From the NCBI GenBank assembly GCA_900554725.1, contig USII01000011.1:1-12282 (forward strand): DNA of 12,282 bases, read 5' to 3'. Every line of letters begins with the position of its first letter. The stretch's first letter is position 1. Below, one piece after another: positions 1 to 6,452 of the stretch. Origin of the DNA: an uncultured Eubacteriales bacterium (GTDB taxonomy: Bacteria > Bacillota > Clostridia > Christensenellales > Christensenellaceae). Position numbers and translations under genes: made by a program. Under the pieces are notes generated by a model. The model saw nothing but the letters and a program-made list of their open reading frames with translations, was not told where the DNA came from and made no database searches.

Positions 1-46
1 GTGATATAGTGAAAGACAGAAAATGTAAGAAAACGGATGGTGCACC

Positions 47-1744
47 ATGAATTACAAAAGCGAACTTGCTCAGCTTTTAGGCGGAGCGCTACCCCTGCCT
101 GTATCAGAGCTTGAAGAGATGTTGGAAATTCCCCCGGATGCGGAAATGGGCGATTATGCTCTGCCCTGCTTTAAACTTGCAAAAACAATGCGCATGGCAC
201 CGCCCAAAATTGCGGCGGATTTGCTGGAAAAATTTCAAAAACCGCTGTGGATTTCAAAAGTGGAAATCGTGGGCGGGTATCTCAATTTTTTTGTAGATAG
301 GAGCTTTTTTGCGCAAAATACCCTTTCTAAAGTAAAGGAACAGCAAGAGCGCTATGGCTCTTCTGCCATAGGCGCAGGGCGCGCCATAACGATAGATTAC
401 TCCTCTATCAATATTGCAAAGCCTTTCCATATTGGCCATCTTTCCTCCACTGCCATTGGCCATGCCCTCTATAATATCTATAATTTTCTGGGTTTTCGCT
501 GCATTGGCATCAATCACCTGGGCGATTGGGGGACACAATTTGGCAAGCTCATCGCCGCATATAAGCGCTGGGGCAACAAAGAGGATGTGGAACAGCGCTC
601 CATCCAGGCGCTTTTAGACCTTTATGTCCGCTTCCACGAGGAAGCCAAGAAGGAACCCTCTTTGGACGACGAGGGGCGCGCATGGTTTAAGAAAATCGAG
701 GATGGGGATGCGGAAGCCCTCTCCATTTTCAATTGGTTTAAGGAGCTGACGCTAAAAGAGGTTTCCAAAGTGTATGACCTTCTTGGCATTCATTTTGATT
801 CCTATGCGGGTGAATCCTTCTACAACGATAAAATGCAGCCCGTAATCGATACCCTACGAGAAAAAAACTTGTTAGAAGAGAGCGATGGCGCCCAGATTGT
901 GCGGCTGGATGATTACGACCTTCCTCCCTGCCTGATTTTGCGCTCAGATGGCGCGACACTTTATGCCACGCGGGATTTGGCCGCAGCTTTCTATCGCAAA
1001 AAGACCTACGATTTCTATAAAAATCTGTATGTTGTGGCCTATCAGCAAAACCTGCACTTTCGGCAGCTCTTCAAGGTTTTGGAGCTCATGGGCGCGGATT
1101 TTGCAAAGGATTGCGTGCATGTGGCGTTTGGCATGGTTTCCCTGGCGGATGGCACCATCTCCACACGGGAAGGGCGCGTAGTGTTTTTAGAGGATGTTCT
1201 GCGCTCCGCCATCCAGAAAACCCGCCAGGTCATCCAGGAGAAAAACCCCGATCTTGCGGATAAGGATACCGTCGCAAAACAGGTAGGTGTTGGGGCAGTT
1301 GTTTTCAGCGTGCTTTCCAACAGCCGCATCAAGGATATTACCTTTGATCTGGATCGCCTCCTCAATTTCGATGGGGAGACGGGGCCGTATGTGCAATATA
1401 CCCATGCCCGGGCGTGCTCGCTGCTTCGCCGTGCGGCTGGAGCATACAGCACTGCGCCGGACTATTCTGCCCTCTGCTGCCCGCAGGCATTTGCCGTCCT
1501 GCGGCTCATTGAAGAATTCCCAGGGGTTATCCAGAAAGCTGCAGAAAAATATGAACCTTCCATGATCACGCGGTTGATCGTCTCCCTGGCGCAGGCATTT
1601 AACAAGTTCTATTACGATATCCGCGTTCTGGATGAGCAGGACCCTGCATCCACTTCCGCCCGCCTGGAGCTGGTGGATGCGACGCGCACCGTCCTGAAAA
1701 TTGGGCTTGGGCTGATTGGCATCGATGCCCCAAATCGCATGTAG
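47..1744 (+). CDS. argS: Arginyl-tRNA synthetase (ArgRS), class I
   Basis: Cytoplasmic enzyme that joins arginine to tRNA-Arg using ATP. The 565-residue product has the usual ArgRS length. In order it shows an N-terminal Add-1-type tRNA-binding domain (about residues 1-90), the class I signature HIGH at 128-131 in the context AKPFHIGH, the ArgRS-typical segment NHLGDWGTQFGK (156-167), the KMSKS-region counterpart TISTREG at 370-376, and a C-terminal DALR anticodon-binding domain beginning near GETGPYVQYTHAR and ending in GIDAPNRM. The KMSKS loop lacks the usual lysines. ArgRS enzymes of this kind are known to use a lysine just before HIGH, and Lys125 is present here. The start at ATG 47 has a weak GGATGG ribosome binding site six bases upstream. 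The promoter is not visible in the 46 bases before the gene. The next gene abuts or overlaps its stop codon, suggesting co-transcription. Confidence 0.97.
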   Translation: MNYKSELAQLLGGALPLPVSELEEMLEIPPDAEMGDYALPCFKLAKTMRMAPPKIAADLLEKFQKPLWISKVEIVGGYLNFFVDRSFFAQNTLSKVKEQQERYGSSAIGAGRAITIDYSSINIAKPFHIGHLSSTAIGHALYNIYNFLGFRCIGINHLGDWGTQFGKLIAAYKRWGNKEDVEQRSIQALLDLYVRFHEEAKKEPSLDDEGRAWFKKIEDGDAEALSIFNWFKELTLKEVSKVYDLLGIHFDSYAGESFYNDKMQPVIDTLREKNLLEESDGAQIVRLDDYDLPPCLILRSDGATLYATRDLAAAFYRKKTYDFYKNLYVVAYQQNLHFRQLFKVLELMGADFAKDCVHVAFGMVSLADGTISTREGRVVFLEDVLRSAIQKTRQVIQEKNPDLADKDTVAKQVGVGAVVFSVLSNSRIKDITFDLDRLLNFDGETGPYVQYTHARACSLLRRAAGAYSTAPDYSALCCPQAFAVLRLIEEFPGVIQKAAEKYEPSMITRLIVSLAQAFNKFYYDIRVLDEQDPASTSARLELVDATRTVLKIGLGLIGIDAPNRM

Positions 1745-1748
1745 CCCA

Positions 1749-2213
1749 ATGCAGTTGCGCAAGGGAAAGCCCATCAAAGAGGCAGGAGAAATTACTTTGG
1801 CCACCTCGAAAGACGAGCAGGCCGTTTATGCGCTGATATGCGAATTGGAAAAGCAGCCCCTTGATAGGCAGGCTTTTGGGCGCATCTATCAGGAAAACCT
1901 GCAAAGCGAGCATATCCGCTACTTGATTTGCCATCGGCAGGGCCGTGTTTGCGGATTTTGCAGCTTATTTGTGCAATCCCTGCTGCATCATGCGGGGAGA
2001 ATCGGCGAGGTGCAGGAGCTGATCGTCTCCCCGGCGGCGCAGGGGGCCGGTATTGGGCGGGCGCTGTTATCCAAAGCTTTGGCATATGCAGCGCAAATGG
2101 GGTGCCTTCAGTTGGAAGTTTGCTGCAATTTGCAGCGGCCGGCGGCACACCGTTTCTATGAATATATGGGCCTGCAAAAAAGCCATTATAAATTTACCCT
2201 GCGCCTTTCATAA
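1749..2213 (+). CDS. GNAT family N-acetyltransferase, PhnO-like
   Basis: Predicted acetyl-CoA-dependent N-acetyltransferase. From memory the protein resembles E. coli PhnO (aminoalkylphosphonate N-acetyltransferase) along its length: AVYALICELE near the N-terminus, LLHHAGRIGEVQELIV in the middle, and AHRFYEYMG followed by KSHYKFT at the end. The acetyl-CoA pyrophosphate loop is QGAGIG (residues 98-103 counted from ATG 1749). No phosphonate-pathway gene lies nearby, so the substrate is unknown and PhnO is only a family pointer. The start is uncertain. ATG 1749 keeps the first beta strand (EITLAT) but has no clear ribosome binding site. TTG 1797 has a good AGGAG eight bases upstream but would cut that strand. 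TTG 1716 and ATG 1725 would overlap argS. All these starts give the same core protein. The gene is probably translated from the argS transcript. Confidence 0.85.
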   Translation: MQLRKGKPIKEAGEITLATSKDEQAVYALICELEKQPLDRQAFGRIYQENLQSEHIRYLICHRQGRVCGFCSLFVQSLLHHAGRIGEVQELIVSPAAQGAGIGRALLSKALAYAAQMGCLQLEVCCNLQRPAAHRFYEYMGLQKSHYKFTLRLS

Positions 2214-2229
2214 ATTAGAAAACTGAATC

Positions 2230-2246
2230 GGAGGTGTTTTTCCATA
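2230..2246 (+). promoter_or_regulatory. Shine-Dalgarno GGAGGTG placed before an ATA codon
   Basis: GGAGGTG occupies 2230-2236, followed after seven bases by ATA at 2244-2246. It is the best ribosome binding site in this intergenic gap. The only start-like codon at normal spacing and in frame with the downstream acetyltransferase is this ATA, so the site determines the proposed start of that gene. Confidence 0.75.
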
Positions 2247-2690
2247 GAAATCAAAAGGATTGAAAAGAACAAAAAGGACTATCTGGATCTGCTGTTGCTG
2301 GCAGATGAACAGGAGGATATGATAGACCGCTATCTGGAGCGGGGAGAGATGTTTGCCCTCCTAGACGCTGGCATCACCCGCTGCATCGCGGTTGTTACAG
2401 AAGAATCGCCACAGGTTTGCGAACTAAAAAACCTGGCCACTCGGCCGCAGGATCAAAAAAAGGGCTATGGCCGGGCGATGGTGCATTTTCTCTTCTCCCA
2501 CTACGCAGGGAGATACCAGAAGATGCTGGTCGGCACAGGGGAGAGCCCGCTGACAGTTCCCTTCTACGAAAAATGCGGCTTCTCCTATTCACACCGCATC
2601 AAGAATTTTTTCCTTGAGCACTACGATCACCCCATCATAGAGGCTGGAAAGCAGCTAACAGATATGGTCTATCTGGCAAAAGATCTATAA
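2244..2690 (+). CDS. GNAT family N-acetyltransferase with apparent ATA start
   Basis: Predicted acetyl-CoA-dependent acetyltransferase of 148 residues, substrate unknown. Reading from ATA 2244 gives an N-terminus (M)EIKRIEKNKKDYLDLLLLA that fits the first strand and helix of this GNAT group. The acetyl-CoA loop is QKKGYG (71-76), followed by LVGTGESPLTVPFYEKCGF (95-113), NFFLEHYDHP (121-130) and GKQLTDMVYL near the end, all typical of a widespread clostridial GNAT subfamily. Conventional start codons in this frame begin only at TTG 2295. That start would remove 17 residues including the first beta strand, and it lacks a ribosome binding site. The upstream in-frame stretch is open and preceded by GGAGGTG at correct spacing. 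Either ATA is really used, as rare non-AUG starts are, or an ATG has mutated or been misread. The gene is unrelated in sequence to the preceding GNAT and probably shares its transcript. Confidence 0.82.
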   Translation: MEIKRIEKNKKDYLDLLLLADEQEDMIDRYLERGEMFALLDAGITRCIAVVTEESPQVCELKNLATRPQDQKKGYGRAMVHFLFSHYAGRYQKMLVGTGESPLTVPFYEKCGFSYSHRIKNFFLEHYDHPIIEAGKQLTDMVYLAKDL

Positions 2691-2713
2691 AGGAGCCAAA
2701 TTCCAGGCGGCAG

Positions 2714-2755
2714 AAAAATGCCTTGGGAGGACATATATTCCCCCAAGGCATTTTT
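2714..2755. terminator. Bidirectional rho-independent terminator
   Basis: A perfect 14-bp inverted repeat pairs 2714-2727 with 2742-2755 around a 14-base loop. The stem core is TGCCTTGGG/CCCAAGGCA, flanked by five A on the left and five T on the right, so it can terminate in both directions. It lies between the plus-strand acetyltransferase (stop at 2690) and the minus-strand uppP (stop at 2804), as expected for a shared terminator of convergent genes. Confidence 0.92.
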
Positions 2756-2803
2756 CATATCTATTTCGTTTCGTTTTTTCATGTAGTTTGCAGTTCCCCT
2801 GTC

Positions 2804-3592
2804 TTAGAAAACCAGGTGCCACCAGTTCTGATCCAGCAGAATTAAAATGCCCAGCAGCAGCGTATAGACGGCGAATCCATACAGCCGGTATTTGCGAATC
2901 AGCCCCAGCATGAAGCGCACCGCGAAATAACCGGAAAGACCAGCCGCCAGCATTCCGAAAAGCGTGGGCCAAAGGTATATCTGCCCGGCGCCATCTGTCA
3001 CCAGCTTATAGCCTTCCAGGACCGTAGAGCCCAAAATCACGGGGATGGACATCAAAAACGAGAATTTGGCAGCCAAACCGCGGTTAATTCCCAAAAGCAG
3101 CCCACCGGCCAGCGTAGAACCGCTGCGGGAAACGCCCGGGAAAACGGCGATGGCCTGCATGCAGCCAATGCCCAAGGCATTGGGATAGCTGATCTCCTTC
3201 TTCTTGCTGCGCCGCTGTGCACTGAGCATTTCGGAAACCGTGAGAAATACCGCCGTAAGCAAAAAGCCAACGCCCAGGTATTGCCCCCCAAAGGATTCCT
3301 CGATAAAATCCCCAATGAGAAGCTGTGCAGCGACGGCTGGAAGCGTCGCCACAATCAGAAGGCCCATGAGTTTCTGAACCGGATGCCGCAGGAGATCTGC
3401 AATATCCTTCCAGAACACGACGAATATCGCAACCAGCGTTCCCACATGCACCATGACATTAAAAAACATCATATCCGCGCTTTTAAGCCCCATAGCATTT
3501 TGAAACAGCACCAAATGCCCGCTGCTGGAAACGGGAAGGAACTCCGTTAACCCCTGTATTATCCCTAAAACAATTCCTTGGAACAGATTCAT
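2804..3592 (-). CDS. uppP: Undecaprenyl-diphosphate phosphatase (UppP/BacA)
   Basis: Integral membrane enzyme that removes a phosphate from undecaprenyl diphosphate, recycling the lipid carrier for peptidoglycan and other wall polymers. Overproduction in this family gives bacitracin resistance. The 262-residue protein has the two family signatures. The first is the N-terminal GLTEFLPVSSSGH, with Glu17 and PVSSSGH at 20-26. The second is PGVSRSGST at 152-160. Several long hydrophobic segments are visible (about 45-62, 75-92, 105-120, 165-190 and 210-260). The start at ATG 3592 is supported by AGGAGG at 3600-3605 on the minus strand. The gene is transcribed alone, divergently from ychF, and ends before the bidirectional terminator at 2714-2755. 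Confidence 0.96.
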   Translation of the reverse strand: MNLFQGIVLGIIQGLTEFLPVSSSGHLVLFQNAMGLKSADMMFFNVMVHVGTLVAIFVVFWKDIADLLRHPVQKLMGLLIVATLPAVAAQLLIGDFIEESFGGQYLGVGFLLTAVFLTVSEMLSAQRRSKKKEISYPNALGIGCMQAIAVFPGVSRSGSTLAGGLLLGINRGLAAKFSFLMSIPVILGSTVLEGYKLVTDGAGQIYLWPTLFGMLAAGLSGYFAVRFMLGLIRKYRLYGFAVYTLLLGILILLDQNWWHLVF

Positions 3593-3627
3593 GCCTCATC
3601 CTCCTATTGGCAAACAAAGCCACGCAT

Positions 3628-3656
3628 ATTATATCACCATTTTACGCGCATGGAAA
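3628..3656 (-). promoter_or_regulatory. Predicted sigma-A promoter of uppP
   Basis: On the minus strand, a -35 box TTTCCA (3651-3656) and a perfect -10 box TATAAT (3628-3633) are separated by 17 bases. The -10 lies about 35 bases before the uppP start. The -35 matches consensus at only four of six positions. Confidence 0.6.
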
Positions 3657-3681
3657 TGCAATCATAGCCAATTTGCAAAAG

Positions 3682-3710
3682 TTTACTTTTCACGCCAAAT
3701 CCGCTATAAT
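3682..3710 (+). promoter_or_regulatory. Predicted sigma-A promoter of ychF
   Basis: A -35 box TTTACT (3682-3687) and a perfect -10 box TATAAT (3705-3710) have an ideal 17-base spacer. The ychF start codon is 44 bases downstream of the -10. Its -35 is 25 bases from the -35 of the divergent uppP promoter, so the two polymerase sites are back to back. Confidence 0.75.
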
Positions 3711-3753
3711 AAGGGGCGTTTGGATGATTTTTCCCAGAAAGGAAGGAAAATAG

Positions 3754-4854
3754 ATGAAAATTGGAGTAGTCGGCATGCCCAATGTGGGCAAGAGCACGCT
3801 GTTTAACGCCATTACGCAGGCTGGGGCGGCCAGCGAAAACTACCCCTTCTGCACCATAGAGCCCAATGTAGGCATGGTAAGCGTGCCGGATGCGCGGCTG
3901 GATTACCTAGCCGAAATCCACCACCCAAAGAAGTTTACCCCCGCGACGATAGAATTTCTGGATATTGCCGGCCTTGTAAAGGGAGCCAGCAAAGGAGAAG
4001 GGCTGGGAAATAAATTCCTCTCCCATATCCGGGAAGTGGATGCCATTGTGCATGTGGTGCGCTGCTTTGAGGATGAGAATATCACGCATGTAGACGGCAA
4101 TGTGGATCCTGTGCGGGATATGGAAACCATCAGCTTCGAGTTGATTTTTGCGGATATGGAAACCGTGGAAAAGCGCCTGGCAAAAGCGGAAAAAATGCAG
4201 AAAAGCGGCGATAAAAAGTATGTTCAGGAAGCCGCCGCCCTTAAGCGGCTCTATGCCGCCCTGGAATCGGGGAAGCCGGCGCGCACGGTGGAGCGCTCGG
4301 ATGCCGAACAAGCCCTGCTTCGGGATTTGTTTTTGCTGACGGATAAACCCATCATCTATGTGGCAAATATCTCGGAGGATGAGCTGGGGAGCCCCTCAGA
4401 TGCTCTGCCCCTTGTGGCGCGGCTGAAAAAGCGGCTGGAAAGCGAGCAGGCCCAGCTTCTCATCATCAGCGCCAAAGTGGAGGAAGAGCTCGCCGCCCTG
4501 CCCCAAGAGGAAAAGCAGCTCTTTATGCAGGAGCTTGGAATTGCACAATCCGGCCTGGATCAGCTGGTGCAGGAAAGTTATCGGCTGCTTGGGCTTATCA
4601 GCTTTCTCACCGCCGGGGAAGATGAAGTGCGGGCCTGGCCCATTCGGCGCGGTACAAAAGCGCCTCAGGCAGCAGGCAAAATCCATACGGATTTTGAGCG
4701 CGGCTTTATCAAGGCGGAGGTCATCTCCTTTGATGCACTAAAAGAAATGGATGGGAACATGCAGTTGGCAAGGGAAAAAGGCCTGGTGCGCCAGGAGGGC
4801 AAGGAATATGTCATGCAGGACGGCGATGTCGTGCTGTTTAAATTTAATGTCTGA
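3754..4854 (+). CDS. ychF: Redox-regulated ATPase / Obg-like P-loop protein YchF
   Basis: Cytoplasmic TRAFAC-class P-loop NTPase of the Obg family. It binds ribosomes, and relatives (YchF, human OLA1) prefer ATP. The 366-residue protein has the family's normal length. It shows the Walker A motif GMPNVGKS (7-14), the G3-type motif DIAG (70-73) followed by LVKGAS, and NISE (205-208) replacing the NKxD guanine-specificity motif, which is the hallmark of this subfamily. A helical coiled-coil insert lies at about 130-170. A C-terminal TGS domain runs from about 280 to the end, with the typical GEDEVRAWPIRRGTKAPQAA and DFERGFIKAEV blocks. ATG 3754 is preceded by a purine-rich ribosome binding site (GAAAGGAAGG). 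No separate terminator follows. Read-through would meet the riboswitch terminator at 4975-5011. Confidence 0.97.
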   Translation: MKIGVVGMPNVGKSTLFNAITQAGAASENYPFCTIEPNVGMVSVPDARLDYLAEIHHPKKFTPATIEFLDIAGLVKGASKGEGLGNKFLSHIREVDAIVHVVRCFEDENITHVDGNVDPVRDMETISFELIFADMETVEKRLAKAEKMQKSGDKKYVQEAAALKRLYAALESGKPARTVERSDAEQALLRDLFLLTDKPIIYVANISEDELGSPSDALPLVARLKKRLESEQAQLLIISAKVEEELAALPQEEKQLFMQELGIAQSGLDQLVQESYRLLGLISFLTAGEDEVRAWPIRRGTKAPQAAGKIHTDFERGFIKAEVISFDALKEMDGNMQLAREKGLVRQEGKEYVMQDGDVVLFKFNV

Positions 4855-4883
4855 TTGACTTTTCCCATATCTGCTTGTATACT
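4855..4883 (+). promoter_or_regulatory. Sigma-A promoter of the mntP riboswitch transcript
   Basis: TTGACT (4855-4860) and TATACT (4878-4883) are separated by exactly 17 bases and each matches consensus at five of six positions. The -35 starts on the base after the ychF stop codon TGA. The predicted transcription start near 4890 lies just at the 5' edge of the riboswitch aptamer. Confidence 0.85.
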
Positions 4884-4890
4884 TCTTGCT

Positions 4891-5011
4891 AGATAAGGGG
4901 GTAATTGGCCCCTATAAAGGCAGTAAAGTCAACATGCTGATAGTTTCTCTATCTGGCTTTATTGAAAAACAATGAGACTTATCTGCAGCGCCTGCGGATA
5001 AGTCTTTTCTT
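4891..5011 (+). ncRNA. yybP-ykoY-type Mn2+ riboswitch upstream of mntP
   Basis: The mntP leader can be folded by eye into the yybP-ykoY layout. P1 pairs AGATAAG (4891-4897) with CTTATCT (4978-4984). A GGGG/CCCC helix (4898-4901 with 4909-4912) follows the family-like GGGGGTAA block. A longer arm pairs AGTAAAGTC (4922-4930) with GGCTTTATT, with an inner GATAG/CTATC helix. A small ATTG/CAAT hairpin precedes GAGACTTATC, which resembles the conserved 3' block GAGACCUACC. The 3' strand of P1 is also the left arm of a terminator, so aptamer and terminator exclude each other. That predicts an ON switch: bound Mn2+ stabilises P1, prevents termination and raises mntP expression. The family is known to sense Mn2+. 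The assignment rests on the mntP context and these folds, not on a covariance-model score. Confidence 0.85.
4975..5011 (+). terminator. Riboswitch expression-platform terminator
   Basis: A 14-bp stem pairs 4975-4988 with 4992-5005 (one G-U pair) around the three-base loop CGC and runs into TCTTTTCTT. It shares CTTATCT (4978-4984) with the aptamer P1 helix and stands 21 bases before the mntP start codon. It is well placed to abort the leader transcript when Mn2+ is low and also to end ychF read-through. Confidence 0.92.
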
Positions 5012-5031
5012 ATGTGAAGGAGTTTTCCCTG

Positions 5032-5595
5032 ATGTCATTTTTAGAACTTTTCTTAACGGCTGTCGGGCTTTCTATGGATGCATTTGCCGTGGCCGTTTGC
5101 AAGGGGCTTGCCATGCCCAAGCTCAACTGGCGGCATGCCGTCATTATCGGGCTATATTTCGGCTTTTTTCAAGCAGGCATGCCTGTGATTGGCTATTTTC
5201 TAGGCTCAAGTTTTGCCGGGCAAATCGAGGCTCTGGATCATTGGATCGCCTTTCTGCTGCTGGCCGGCATTGGCGGCAATATGATATGGGAGTCCCGCAA
5301 GCAGGATGTGGAGCCCAATGCCAGTGTCAGTCCAAAGGCCATGATTCCCCTTGCCATCGCCACAAGCATCGATGCACTGGCCGTGGGCGTGACATTTGGA
5401 ATTTTAAAGACTGAGCTGGTGCTTTCGGTCTCGCTCATCGGCGTGATCACCTTTTTCCTCTCCCTGCTTGGGGTAAAGCTGGGCAACTGCTTTGGCGCCA
5501 AATATAAATCCCGCGCGGAATTGATCGGCGGCCTGATTCTGATTTTGCTTGGGCTTAAAATCCTGCTGGAACACATTGGTGTGCTATGTCTTTAG
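5032..5595 (+). CDS. mntP: Manganese efflux pump MntP
   Basis: Inner-membrane Mn2+ exporter protecting against manganese excess. The 187-residue protein matches the family length and consists of about six membrane segments. It contains two internally repeated acidic motifs, GLSMDAFAVAVCKG (Asp16) near the N-terminus and ATSIDALAVGVTFG (Asp114) in the second half. The equivalent aspartates are essential in E. coli MntP. ATG 5032 was chosen because GAAGGAG (5016-5022) sits nine bases upstream. A GTG at 5014 is also in frame but has no ribosome binding site and lies at the edge of the terminator. Expression is very likely controlled by the Mn2+ riboswitch directly upstream. Confidence 0.95.
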   Translation: MSFLELFLTAVGLSMDAFAVAVCKGLAMPKLNWRHAVIIGLYFGFFQAGMPVIGYFLGSSFAGQIEALDHWIAFLLLAGIGGNMIWESRKQDVEPNASVSPKAMIPLAIATSIDALAVGVTFGILKTELVLSVSLIGVITFFLSLLGVKLGNCFGAKYKSRAELIGGLILILLGLKILLEHIGVLCL

Positions 5596-5675
5596 CCCTG
5601 TTGCCGTAGTAGGCACAGGGCTTGGCAAATCTGCAGCTGCCGCTTTTCAGGCATCCCGGGAAGTCTGATTTTTCC

Positions 5676-5700
5676 AGCAGGCTTTTGCCTGCTCTTTCTT
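5676..5700 (+). terminator. Probable terminator of mntP
   Basis: AGCAGGC (5676-5682) pairs with GCCTGCT (5687-5693) around a TTTT loop, followed by CTTTCTT. The tail is only moderately U-rich and runs into the -35 region of the next promoter. A second, U-poor hairpin (5594-5601 with 5615-5622) overlaps the mntP stop codon and may protect the transcript end. Confidence 0.6.
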
Positions 5701-5727
5701 GTCTGCGCGCCCGCTTCTTGCTATAAT
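5699..5727 (+). promoter_or_regulatory. Predicted sigma-A promoter of the CPBP protease gene
   Basis: TTGTCT (5699-5704) and a perfect TATAAT (5722-5727) are spaced by 17 bases, about 30 bases before the start codon. The -35 overlaps the tail of the preceding terminator hairpin. Confidence 0.72.
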
Positions 5728-5757
5728 AAAGAAAACTCCAAAAGGGGAGCATTGTGC

Positions 5758-6423
5758 ATGGAGCAAAAGCGAAGCATCTTCACTGTGATGGCCATGGTGG
5801 TATTTGGCTGCCTTGTCATGGCCATTGTAGATGGCATCATCATGCCGGGCTATACGATAAAATCCATCATCAAGCTGGCGCTGTTTTTGGCACTTCCGCT
5901 GGCCTATCTTCTGGCAAAGCAAAAGGATTTTCTGGGAGAGCTCTTCCGCTTGCAAAACCGCCGCAGCATTTTAGAGCCTCTGTTTCTTGGGCTTGGGGTT
6001 TACGCGCTGATTGTAAGCGGCTTCTTTTTGGGCAAAAACCTCGTCGATTGGTCCTCCGTCGCATCCTCTCTAAAAAACAGCAGGGAGAATATCTTCGCAA
6101 TGGGGGCATATATCTGCGTCATCAATTCTCTTCTAGAGGAATTCTTCTTTCGCGGGTTTGCCTTTCTCATGCTGAGTAGATTTGCCGGGTCCAAAATCGC
6201 TTATCTTTTCAGCGCCGGGCTGTTTTCCCTTTATCATATTGCCATCATGCAAAACTGGTTTTCTCCGCTGGTGTTCGCGCTATTGTTGGCAGGGTTGTTT
6301 TTTTCCGGGTTTATTTTCAACTGGCTCAGCCAGCGCTATCAGAATATCTATGCACCCTGGATTGTGCATATATGCTCCAACCTCGCCATCAACACTGTGG
6401 GGCTGGTGCTCATAATGGAATAA
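5758..6423 (+). CDS. CPBP family intramembrane glutamic metalloprotease
   Basis: Predicted integral membrane protease of the CPBP (CAAX protease and bacteriocin-processing, 'Abi') family. Members include Rce1-type proteases and bacteriocin-immunity proteins, and most bacterial ones have no known substrate. The 221-residue protein has the family's active-site motifs in order: EEFFFR at 127-132 (Glu127, Glu128, Arg132), His160 in SLYH, and HICSN at 204-208 (His204, Asn208). Six to eight hydrophobic segments are visible, beginning at about 8-28 and 38-54. ATG 5758 is preceded by GGGGAG at 5744-5749 with eight-base spacing. An upstream in-frame TTG at 5752 is less likely. The gene has its own promoter and terminator. 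No bacteriocin or prenylation gene lies beside it, so its biological role cannot be read from context. Confidence 0.9.
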   Translation: MEQKRSIFTVMAMVVFGCLVMAIVDGIIMPGYTIKSIIKLALFLALPLAYLLAKQKDFLGELFRLQNRRSILEPLFLGLGVYALIVSGFFLGKNLVDWSSVASSLKNSRENIFAMGAYICVINSLLEEFFFRGFAFLMLSRFAGSKIAYLFSAGLFSLYHIAIMQNWFSPLVFALLLAGLFFSGFIFNWLSQRYQNIYAPWIVHICSNLAINTVGLVLIME

Positions 6424-6449
6424 AAAAGAGCGGTTTCCCGCTCTTTTTT
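6422..6449. terminator. Bidirectional terminator between CPBP gene and pepC
   Basis: A perfect 12-bp inverted repeat pairs 6422-6433 with 6438-6449 around the loop TTTC. Its GAGCGG/CCGCTC core is flanked by six A and six T. The left arm begins inside the CPBP stop codon and the right arm ends three bases from the pepC stop codon, so the convergent genes share it with almost no spare sequence. Confidence 0.95.
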
Positions 6450-6452
6450 GCG

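Noticed and set aside
1..46. Possible promoter or T-box leader of argS
   Set aside because: Only 46 bases are available and no -35/-10 pair, T-box sequence or terminator is visible.
5012..5017. ATGTGA start-stop codon pair just before the mntP ribosome binding site
   Set aside because: It has no ribosome binding site of its own and lies directly behind the terminator U-tract. A chance occurrence is the simplest reading.
5594..5622. Hairpin overlapping the mntP stop codon as a terminator
   Set aside because: The stem is bulged and is followed by TTGGCAAAT, not a U-tract. The hairpin at 5676-5693 is a better candidate.
5758..6423. Bacteriocin immunity or abortive-infection function for the CPBP protein
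   Set aside because: The family name suggests it, but no bacteriocin, toxin or phage-defence gene is adjacent. Only a general protease call is supported.
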